From Sedimenticola sp. (GTDB taxonomy: Bacteria > Pseudomonadota > Gammaproteobacteria > Chromatiales > Chromatiaceae), in assembly GCA_027041035.1 (NCBI GenBank), contig JALULB010000038.1, positions 1 to 5,530 of the forward strand: a DNA stretch of 5,530 nucleotides, read 5' to 3'. The translations under genes and the position numbers were made by a program. Shown here in pieces: positions 1-4,661 of the stretch; position 1 is the stretch's first letter; every line of letters begins with the position of its first letter. The notes below the pieces were generated by a model. It was given only the letters and a program-made list of their open reading frames with translations. It did not search any database and had not been told where the DNA came from.

Positions 1-63
1 GCCCAGGCACTGATCGAGTTCGGCGTCGCTGATCCAGCGCTGACCGGGGATGAAATCCGACAT
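1..63 (-). CDS. rapA: RNA polymerase-associated protein RapA (HepA), N-terminal 21 codons only
   Basis: Only the first 21 codons lie in the window, starting from the ATG at 63 on the minus strand. They read MSDFIPGQRWISDAELDQCLG. The block GQRWISD followed by an acidic stretch and LG is the characteristic start of RapA/HepA, the large SWI2/SNF2-type ATPase that binds core RNA polymerase and helps recycle it after transcription. Known RapA proteins are close to 950 residues, so nearly all of the gene lies beyond position 1. The ribosome-binding site is weak: only AGAGAA is seen just upstream of the ATG. The gene is divergent from the DsrC-like gene at 349, with 285 bp between the two starts. 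Identification rests on a short N-terminal match, but that match is distinctive. Confidence 0.82.
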   Translation of the reverse strand, partial: MSDFIPGQRWISDAELDQCLG

Positions 64-127
64 GTTCTCTGGTGGCCGCTTGAGTAGGGCGCGTAATGGT
101 AGTGGAACGGTAGGGTAACGTCATTTG

Positions 128-154
128 CAAAGATCAAGGGTGTATCGATCTTTG
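128..154. promoter_or_regulatory. 8-bp dyad in the rapA / dsrC-like divergent spacer
   Basis: CAAAGATC (128-135) and GATCTTTG (147-154) form a perfect 8-bp inverted repeat with an 11-nt centre. A flanking G-T wobble and a T-A pair can extend it by two positions. It lies between two divergent genes, where an operator serving either promoter would be expected. No T-tract follows on either strand, so it is not a terminator. No convincing -35/-10 pair was found nearby. The function is inferred from position only. Confidence 0.35.
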
Positions 155-335
155 TATCCGACCCGACGACTCCTGCGCTATCGCGCTGTATATCCCATTT
201 GGGTAGGAAAAATTCTCGAAAACATATCCTGACTGGAAGGGTCGGGAATTTTGGTCTAGGTTGTTGCCATGCCTGCGGTAGTGCCGCGGGGCAACCGAAT
301 ACGCGATTTCGATCGACTGATACGACCCAATTCCC

Positions 336-340
336 GGAGG
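336..340 (+). promoter_or_regulatory. Ribosome-binding site deciding the dsrC-like start
   Basis: A full GGAGG lies 8 nt upstream of the ATG at 349. This selects that ATG over the in-frame upstream ATG at 199, which would add a 50-residue cysteine-containing extension unlike anything in the family and has no Shine-Dalgarno sequence. Confidence 0.8.
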
Positions 341-348
341 ACCCCGAC

Positions 349-720
349 ATGGGACAAGTAACTGAAAACATGCTCTATTCCGAACAACCTGCCATGCAGC
401 AGAATCAGCCCGAGTTCCCGCATGCGCCTGCGGGCTGGAGCAAGGAAGAGGCTGCGGCAGGTGCTGGCGAGCTGCTGGGCGTGCCGCTGACCGACGACCA
501 CTGGGAGGTGGTCAAGGCGTTGCAGCTCTACTTCGCGACCCATGAGTTTCCGAACCGGCGTGAGCTGACCGACGCGCTGGAAGAGAAGTTCTACCACAAG
601 GGCGGTCGCCGCTATCTCTATCTGCTGTTCCCGAACGGGCCGGTGTCGCAGGGCTGCCTGCTCGCCGGACTGGAAATGCCGGCCGGCAGTATAGACAAGT
701 CGTTCGGCAGCTCTGTCTGA
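349..720 (+). CDS. TusE/DsrC-family sulfur-relay-like protein with a rearranged cysteine set
   Basis: This is a 123-residue protein of the DsrC/TusE/DsvC family. Seen in the sequence: a W30 region, DDHWEVV (49-55), R70-R71 near the position of the family's conserved arginine, YLYLLFPNGP (89-98), and QGCLLAGLEMPAGSI (101-115). The last block aligns without gaps to the DsrC C-terminal arm QACRFAGLPKPTGCV. Family knowledge: TusE passes persulfide sulfur to MnmA for tRNA 2-thiouridine using the penultimate cysteine (CysA), and DsrC uses CysA plus an internal CysB in dissimilatory sulfur metabolism. Here the CysB position is kept (C103, the only cysteine in the protein), CysA is serine (S114, AGT), and the chain runs nine residues past it instead of one. 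Inference: it cannot do standard TusE chemistry and may be a regulatory, binding or altered-redox paralogue. No dsr or tus genes are adjacent. The start is chosen from the GGAGG at 336-340. Family assignment is firm; function is open. Confidence 0.85.
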   Translation: MGQVTENMLYSEQPAMQQNQPEFPHAPAGWSKEEAAAGAGELLGVPLTDDHWEVVKALQLYFATHEFPNRRELTDALEEKFYHKGGRRYLYLLFPNGPVSQGCLLAGLEMPAGSIDKSFGSSV

Positions 721-722
721 AA

Positions 723-895
723 GTAACTGCTCAGCTCACCCCTGAAATCCGCCATTTCTGCGTTCGAAAATGGTCATTTACTATTTGTAAACTCACATTT
801 ATGTCCATGGATGGACTGTATTTCGCAAGGAGCCATGGATGGCGGTGCGATTCTGCCTTGAACTGACGGATTTCAGTGGCAATCTGAGCAGTTAC
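723..895. repeat. Long two-part inverted repeat enclosing four hairpins
   Basis: Outer arms GTAACTGCTCAG (723-734) and CTGAGCAGTTAC (884-895) pair perfectly over 12 bp. After a symmetrical 7/7-nt internal loop, CTGAAATCCG (742-751) and CGGATTTCAG (867-876) pair over 10 bp. Between the arms are short hairpins at 752-773 (CCATTT/AAATGG), 777-791 (TTTAC/GTAAA), 803-816 (GTCCA-TGGA-TGGAC) and 832-843 (GCCA-TGGA-TGGC). The last two share the same TGGA loop but have different closing pairs. The fold is cloverleaf-like and would form in single-stranded DNA or in read-through RNA. Confidence 0.7.
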
Positions 896-926
896 AGGCG
901 CATTTCCAAAGGTGCGGAGTAGTTAC
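723..926. mobile_element. MITE-like non-autonomous element, possibly IS66-type ends
   Basis: The left end GTAACTGCTCAGCTCACC (723-740) is matched in inverted orientation by the right end GGTGCGGAGTAGTTAC (911-926), whose reverse complement is GTAACTACTCCGCACC. The two agree except for two mismatches and a 2-nt gap. The flanks look like a target duplication: GTCTGAAA (715-722) and GTCTGAAC (927-934), 7 of 8 identical. GTAA ends with 8-bp duplications are reported for the IS66 family, so an IS66-mobilised MITE is my inference. A second, perfect copy of the left end lies inside (CTGAGCAGTTAC, 884-895). No transposase can be encoded in 204 bp. The left flank covers the last codon and stop of the dsrC-like gene, so the element inserted exactly at that gene's 3' end. 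Confidence 0.55.
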
Positions 927-960
927 GTCTGAACGACCGCCGGACTCGAGAATCCCAAGG

Positions 961-993
961 CGCGGGACGGCTCTGCCGTCGCCGCGTCTTTTT
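961..993 (+). terminator. Rho-independent terminator, originally of the dsrC-like gene
   Basis: CGCGGGACGGC (961-971), loop TCT, and GCCGTCGCCGCG (975-986) form an 11-bp G+C-rich stem with one bulged C, followed directly by TCTTTTT (987-993). This is a classic intrinsic terminator on the plus strand. It lies 240 bp after the dsrC-like stop because the MITE-like element sits between them; without that insertion the gap would be about 30 bp. It ends 47 bp before msrB, which leaves little room for a separate msrB promoter. Confidence 0.8.
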
Positions 994-1040
994 GTTCGCG
1001 TCGCGCGTATCGTTCAGTCCTGAATGAATCGAGGCAAGTC

Positions 1041-1499
1041 ATGACCCGCTACCGCAAAGACCCCGACGCCATCGCCGCGCTGGACAGCGAGCAGTATCGC
1101 GTCACACAGCAAAACGGCACCGAATACCCCGGCACCGGCAAATACCTTTCCAACAAGGAGCCGGGCATCTACGTGGACATCGTCTCGGGCGAACCGCTGT
1201 TCACGTCGAATGACAAGTTCGAGTCCGGCTGCGGCTGGCCGAGTTTTACCCGTCCCATTTCGGACGAGTTCATCAACGAGTTGCGCGATACCAGTCACGG
1301 CATGATCCGCACCGAAGTCCGATCGAAATATGGCGACAGCCATCTCGGTCACGTGTTCAACGACGGCCCGCCGGAGCGTGGCGGCCTGCGCTACTGCATC
1401 AACTCCGCGTCGCTGCGTTTCATCCATCGCGACGACATGGAGGCCGAAGGCTATGGTGACTACCTGCACCTTGTCGAATCGTCGGGAGAGGAAAAATGA
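1041..1499 (+). CDS. msrB: Peptide-methionine (R)-S-oxide reductase MsrB, zinc-free type
   Basis: This 152-residue protein reduces the R-diastereomer of methionine sulfoxide in proteins, usually in the cytoplasm with thioredoxin as reductant. The family signature is intact: VTQQNGTE (21-28), SGCGWPSF (62-69), [10 protein letters not shown] (101-110) and [11 protein letters not shown] (117-127). C119 is the catalytic cysteine, and C64, 55 residues earlier, matches the usual recycling cysteine. The two zinc-binding CxxC motifs seen in E. coli MsrB are absent: their positions are D46/S49 and S95/G98. It is therefore the metal-free form. The ATG at 1041 follows GAGG (1031-1034). The stop overlaps the msrA start as ATGA, so translation is probably coupled. 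Length fits the family. Confidence 0.95.
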   Translation: MTRYRKDPDAIAALDSEQYRVTQQNGTEYPGTGKYLSNKEPGIYVDIVSGEPLFTSNDKFESGCGWPSFTRPISDEFINELRDTSHGMIRTEVRSKYGDSHLGHVFNDGPPERGGLRYCINSASLRFIHRDDMEAEGYGDYLHLVESSGEEK

Positions 1500-1996
1500 G
1501 CATCGAAAAGGCCATACTGGCGGGCGGCTGCTTCTGGGGCATGCAGGATCTCATCCGCAAGCTGCCCGGCGTCGTCAAGACCCGCGTCGGCTATACCGGC
1601 GGCGACGTGCCCAACGCCACCTACCGCAACCACGGCACCCACGCCGAGGCGATCGAAATTCTTTTCGACAACGAAAAGACCAGCTATCGGGATATTCTGG
1701 CCTATTTCTTCCAGATCCATGATCCCACCACCGAAAACCGGCAGGGCAACGACGTGGGGCTCTCGTACCGCTCCGAGATTTTCTACACCTCGGAGGAACA
1801 GAAACGCATCGCCGAAAAAACCATCCGCGACGTCGATGCATCCGGCCTCTGGCCAGGCAAGGTGGTAACGAAGATCAGCCCCGCCGGCGATTTCTGGGAG
1901 GCCGAGCCGGAGCATCAGGATTATCTGGAGCGATATCCGGGGGGGTATACCTGTCATTTCCCACGACCGGGGTGGGTATTGCCGGAGAGTGATTGA
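1496..1996 (+). CDS. msrA: Peptide-methionine (S)-S-oxide reductase MsrA
   Basis: This 166-residue protein reduces the S-diastereomer of methionine sulfoxide, complementing MsrB. Seen: [10 protein letters not shown] (6-15) with catalytic C12, VGYTGG (31-36), [13 protein letters not shown] (43-55), FFQIHDPTT (71-79) and [20 protein letters not shown] (134-153) with a candidate resolving cysteine C153. The residue after GCFWG-M is Gln (Q17), where E. coli-type MsrA has Glu. The layout GCFWGxQDLI and the single C-terminal cysteine resemble the short mycobacterial type of MsrA rather than the longer E. coli type. A purine-rich GGGAGAGGA (1484-1492) precedes the ATG. The gene overlaps msrB by 4 bp, forming a two-gene repair operon for oxidised methionine. 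No clear terminator follows; repeats begin 37 bp downstream. Confidence 0.95.
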   Translation: MSIEKAILAGGCFWGMQDLIRKLPGVVKTRVGYTGGDVPNATYRNHGTHAEAIEILFDNEKTSYRDILAYFFQIHDPTTENRQGNDVGLSYRSEIFYTSEEQKRIAEKTIRDVDASGLWPGKVVTKISPAGDFWEAEPEHQDYLERYPGGYTCHFPRPGWVLPESD

Positions 1997-2032
1997 GGTT
2001 CTTGTTGGTGGCAGCCGGTCGCAGGCCTACAG

Positions 2033-2083
2033 CTACGCCCCGGTTCGTGGCGTAGGATGTGGTTGAGCGCAGCGAAACCCATC
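2033..2083. repeat. Palindromic intergenic repeat (GGCGTAGGATG...AACCCATC type)
   Basis: CTACGCC (2033-2039) and GGCGTAG (2049-2055) form a 7-bp hairpin. It is followed by GATGTGGTT (2056-2064) and AACCCATC (2076-2083), which pair over 8 bp with one bulged T. The wording GGCGTAGGATG-GGTT-GAGCGCAGCGAAACCCATC is one I recognise as a dispersed repeat in many proteobacterial chromosomes; that family link is from memory, not from a search. It lies just after msrA and may act as an mRNA 3'-end structure. Confidence 0.55.
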
Positions 2084-2128
2084 GGTTCGATCCCTGTCAG
2101 CGCATTCCCACACCCGACGACCCACCCT

Positions 2129-2207
2129 CCGTCATTCCCGCGAAAGCGGGAATCCAATACCTCGGCATGGATTCCGGGTCTTCGTTTCACTCCGCCCGGA
2201 ATGACGG
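2129..2207. repeat. 79-bp paired-hairpin repeat of the TTCCCGCGAAAGCGGGAA class
   Basis: The ends CCGTCATTCC (2129-2138) and GGAATGACGG (2198-2207) are perfect 10-bp inverted repeats. Inside are two hairpins: ATTCCCGC-GAAA-GCGGGAAT (2134-2153, a GNRA-type loop) and ATTCCGGG (2171-2178) pairing with CCCGGAAT (2195-2202). A third pairing, GGAATCCA (2149-2156) with TGGATTCC (2168-2175), can compete with both. This word is common in proteobacterial intergenic repeats, including the Neisseria dRS3 type. The right hairpin has diverged from the left, suggesting an old copy. Confidence 0.7.
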
Positions 2208-2274
2208 GGGAGCGGGGGCCTTGTTTCCTGCTCTGCCGGAGTCATCGGCACGGCTGGCGTCCTGCGGATTTCGG

Positions 2275-2531
2275 CCCCTTAAAAGCCACATCGCCGAGGA
2301 TTCGCCTTATCACGCCGAGCAGTTTATTGAGCGAATTATCACAAACGATGAAAAACTGGACTCATTCCCAAGGCGGAACAGCGCGATGACATACGCGAAC
2401 TGATACACAAGGACCATCGCATCATCTACCTCATCCGCTTCAGTGACATCTTCATTGTCACCGTCGTCCATGTCAGCCGAGACATCGCAGGCACCGCCAT
2501 GGAACTCTGGGAGGCACCGCCAGATCCTTGA
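2275..2531 (+). pseudogene. Decayed ParE/RelE-superfamily toxin gene
   Basis: Two pieces in different frames together read as a ParE-type toxin. Piece one (from about 2275) reads LKSHIAEDSPYHAEQFIERI and continues to EKLDSFP, the helical N-terminal half of the family. Piece two (frame of 2385, stop TGA at 2529-2531) reads DDIRELIHKDHRIIYLIRF followed by IFIVTVVHVSRD, the beta-sheet core with the typical IRE, YRIIY and VVH-RD positions. A frameshift near 2366-2372 joins them, with roughly 7-8 family residues missing at the junction. The N-terminal strand and start codon are gone: upstream sequence is unrelated and leads into the 2129-2207 repeat. No antitoxin gene of ParD or RelB type is visible on either side. 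It is a remnant, not a functional toxin. Confidence 0.72.
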
Positions 2532-3035
2532 GATCCACCCGACACAAGCGGGGCTGATCTACTCGACTAGCAGGTTATTGAAAGACAGGCGCGACTAGAA
2601 CCTGCCCTGATAGCTGCTGACGCTGGCTGTGCCAGCTGGCATGCAGCGGGGACAAGCCGTTGTGTGGAGCGATCGATCCCACTTTGGCATGGCATTGGCG
2701 TAAATCCGCCATTCTGGCGCAATCGAAAACCTTGATCAGCACGATGCAGTTCTGTCGCTTTACGCTGACATCGAGGAGGTTTGCACCTTTCGAGTCTACC
2801 GGGCCTTCATGGGCAGACATGTGGATTCCGAATCTCTCAGGTGAGAGCAGCGTTGTTCGCCTGGTTTGCAAAGGGCGCTGCTGTAGTCGGCACGCAGGCG
2901 ATCGATACCCCGCTGGAGCAGGCATCACCAGTACAATATCGCTGCTCCAAGATGACAATTAAATCAGCAGTGTTTGCCGTTATCCTTGGATAAGGCAATC
3001 CCCAGTATTAGGGATAGGCAGGATTGGCGTTAACA

Positions 3036-3047
3036 AGCAAGCTTGCT
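3036..3047. promoter_or_regulatory. 12-bp perfect palindrome upstream of the FnIII gene
   Basis: AGCAAGCTTGCT is its own reverse complement and lies 145 bp before the GTG at 3192. It falls between a weak TTGGCG (3024-3029) and GATACT (3049-3054), which could be a poor -35/-10 pair with a 19-bp spacer. If so, the palindrome would be an operator inside the promoter. This is inference from position and symmetry only. Confidence 0.25.
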
Positions 3048-3053
3048 CGATAC

Positions 3054-3100
3054 TCATGCTCGCTCGCCCCAAAGGCACCAAGCGCTGCCTTCGAGCATGA
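3054..3100. promoter_or_regulatory. 15-bp two-part hairpin in the FnIII gene leader
   Basis: TCATGCTCG (3054-3062) pairs with CGAGCATGA (3092-3100) over 9 bp. Inside, AAGGCA (3072-3077) pairs with TGCCTT (3086-3091) over 6 bp, leaving an 8-nt loop and a one-sided 9-nt internal loop. No T-run follows, so it is not an intrinsic terminator. It lies 91 nt before the start of the next gene and could be a leader structure or a DNA cruciform site. Confidence 0.4.
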
Positions 3101-3176
3101 TCAGCGAGTGGACGGCGGGATTCGGGGTCGAGGTTGGTGATAGAAAAACGGTTGCTGGAGATACGCAGCAACACAT

Positions 3177-3184
3177 GGAGAGGG
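3177..3184 (+). promoter_or_regulatory. Ribosome-binding site supporting a GTG start
   Basis: GGAGAGGG ends 7 nt before the GTG at 3192. It supports this start, which also gives a proper signal peptide, over the internal in-frame ATG at codon 23, which would lose most of the hydrophobic segment. Confidence 0.65.
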
Positions 3185-3191
3185 CAGTGCG

Positions 3192-4661
3192 GTGAACGCA
3201 ACAAAAATACACTTGGCGTTTATCAGCGCCGGATTGTGTGTGGGGGGCGGCTTTGGCATGGTAGCGGCTGCCATGGCAGCCAACCCATCAGAGCGGGTGG
3301 GCAAGGAAAGCAGGGACATTGCGCAAAAACCGGGCAAGCCTGGCGCCGGGCGTAAGGATACACTGCCGGCACCCGGAAAAATCAAGGTCGCTGCACGAAA
3401 GTTTTCACTGACACTGGAGTGGAAACGTGTAGCGGGCGCCAACCGCTACCGGATAGAGACCTGTAACCGAAAGACCTCATCGGGTTGCAGCATGGTGGCA
3501 GAACCTTCCCAAGCCAAATATGTCGATACAAGTGTTGTCCCCGATGTAACCTACAGTTACCGGATATCCGCCTGCAATGCAGAGGGTTGTGGCCCGCAGA
3601 GTAAGCTGATATCGGGCAAGGTGTCGTTACCGGAGGCCAAGGGCGGGTTGAGTGTCATGAATCTGCCCAGCGGTGCACCACAGGTGCTTTGGGTGGATCA
3701 GGGGGCACAACCTTTGGATGGCACAAGGAAAAAGGTACGTTTTTTCCGGTGTAAATCAGAGGCGGCAAGTAGTTGTTCTGCGCCACCTTTTGCGGAGAAG
3801 CCACTGAATGGGGCGGGAGCTTCGGTCTATGATGCCAACACCAAGGTGGGAAAGCGCTACCACTATGCCGTGCGCGTTTGTGTGAAAGGGGCTTGCGGCG
3901 CGTTAAGCCACGTTGCGTCGGGAGTTCATTTGCCAGCAATGCCCGCCAGAGGAAGCGCTTCCAAAGGTACCCGCAGCGATGGCGTTGAAGTGACCTGGTC
4001 ACCCGTGCCTGCTGCGAATCGTTATATGATTTATCGCTACAGGAGAACCCAGGCGCCCGGCGCCCGACCTGTACATGCCACCAGTGCGACACCTTCGTTT
4101 CTGGACACAAAGGATGTGCAGCCGGGTGTTCAGTATCGCTATGGCATTCGAGCTTGCTTAGGAACCGTCTGTTCCGCACCAACTTTTCTGGATTATGGCT
4201 ACCGTGCCTACCGGAAAGAGTACTATCACTTTGTGGTGCCTGTGGCAGTTGGCAATCTCCATTCTGATATCCAGTTCATCACACCTTTGTGTCGTGTATT
4301 CAACAACAGTGTGCTTTCCAATGCCAACCAGGTCGATCGCTGGCGCGTCGATTTGCCGGTACCTGCGAACCGAAAATTCAATCGGAATGTAATTATTCGT
4401 TTGAGTGGCCAGAATCTGACACCGGGCAAGCAGCTGGATTCCGCGACACACTACAGCTGCACCCTGTACGTCAAAAAATCACGCAATGGCCCATTGCTGT
4501 CTTTGAGTGAGAACAATAATGATCCTGCGCTGCGTGTCGCACCCAATGCGGTGACCGTTGTCAAGGGGGAAACAGGTAGTCGTGGGAGAGTTGATCCACA
4601 TGGCGAGGGCTTGGACATTCGCACATCCGCCTTGCGCGCCAATGGTCAGCCGGAGTCGTAA
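3192..4661 (+). CDS. Secreted protein with three FnIII-like repeats and patterned cysteines
   Basis: I do not recognise a named gene. The 489-residue product starts at GTG with a signal peptide (residues 1 to about 30: MNATK, a hydrophobic stretch, then AAAMAA), so it should be exported. A basic, low-complexity linker (31-57) follows. Three repeats of fibronectin-III type come next: about 58-147, 150-248 and 250-340. Each has a core Trp (W77, W167, W269) and a strand reading Y-x-Y-x-(I/V) followed shortly by Cys (YSYRISAC, YHYAVRVC, YRYGIRAC). Repeats 1 and 3 share W-x(4)-A-x-NRY. Every repeat has C-x4-C after that strand (C128/C133, C230/C235, C322/C327). Repeats 1 and 2 also have C-x7-C (C91/C99, C187/C195). 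The last 150 residues (341-489) look beta-rich with C367 and C423 and match nothing I know. Such modules usually bind proteins or glycans at the surface. G+C looks lower than in neighbours, suggesting acquisition. Confidence 0.85.
   Translation: MNATKIHLAFISAGLCVGGGFGMVAAAMAANPSERVGKESRDIAQKPGKPGAGRKDTLPAPGKIKVAARKFSLTLEWKRVAGANRYRIETCNRKTSSGCSMVAEPSQAKYVDTSVVPDVTYSYRISACNAEGCGPQSKLISGKVSLPEAKGGLSVMNLPSGAPQVLWVDQGAQPLDGTRKKVRFFRCKSEAASSCSAPPFAEKPLNGAGASVYDANTKVGKRYHYAVRVCVKGACGALSHVASGVHLPAMPARGSASKGTRSDGVEVTWSPVPAANRYMIYRYRRTQAPGARPVHATSATPSFLDTKDVQPGVQYRYGIRACLGTVCSAPTFLDYGYRAYRKEYYHFVVPVAVGNLHSDIQFITPLCRVFNNSVLSNANQVDRWRVDLPVPANRKFNRNVIIRLSGQNLTPGKQLDSATHYSCTLYVKKSRNGPLLSLSENNNDPALRVAPNAVTVVKGETGSRGRVDPHGEGLDIRTSALRANGQPES

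Larger units (their letters stand above)
2532..3191. other. Gene-poor spacer with many short inverted repeats
   Basis: I see no gene I can support in these 660 bp. The longest open stretch is minus 2958-2575 (127 codons). It lacks a Shine-Dalgarno sequence, matches no family I know, and is Arg/Ser/Pro-rich as antisense reading often is; an overlapping plus-strand frame (2660-2962) is equally anonymous. Hairpins are plentiful: 2613-2647 (GCTGC/GCAGC outside GCTGGC/GCCAGC), 2834-2847 (CTCTC-AGGT-GAGAG), AGCAGCG (2846-2852) with CGCTGCT (2876-2882), TGGAGCAG (2914-2921) with CTGCTCCA (2942-2949), and TTATCC-TT-GGATAA (2980-2993). It may be decayed mobile DNA, an unrecognised structured RNA, or the long leader of the gene at 3192. 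Confidence 0.5.

Noticed and set aside
124..137. FNR/CRP-like site in the rapA spacer
   Set aside because: Only one half (ATCAA) matches; the other half is TTTGC rather than TTGAT.
199..348. 50-residue cysteine-containing N-terminal extension of the DsrC-like protein
   Set aside because: No ribosome-binding site at 199, the residues match nothing in the family, and a full GGAGG sets the start at 349.
1014..1469. Long minus-strand open frame over msrB, and similar frames opposite msrA, the FnIII gene and deaD
   Set aside because: They are shadows of strongly conserved genes on the other strand, as expected in G+C-rich coding sequence.
2059..2403. 114-codon plus-strand open frame across the repeats
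   Set aside because: Its first 70 codons translate intergenic repeats; only the end belongs to the ParE-like fragment, which is frameshifted. Not a real gene.
2828..2842. Glycine-riboswitch-like block CCGAATCTCTCAGGT
   Set aside because: It resembles the conserved 3' part of the gcvT-type aptamer, but the matching 5' GGAGAG strand, the CCGAAGG-type core and the AAAAGGACA continuation are missing, and CTCTC pairs locally with GAGAG instead. A covariance-model hit would reverse this.
2575..2958. 127-codon minus-strand open frame
   Set aside because: No Shine-Dalgarno sequence, no recognisable motif, competing open frames on the other strand, and an Arg/Ser/Pro-rich makeup typical of chance reading.
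3192..3250. Lipoprotein signal at Cys16 of the FnIII protein
   Set aside because: SAGLC lacks the lipobox pattern (Leu at -3, small residue at -1); the segment fits a normal signal peptide cut near residue 30.
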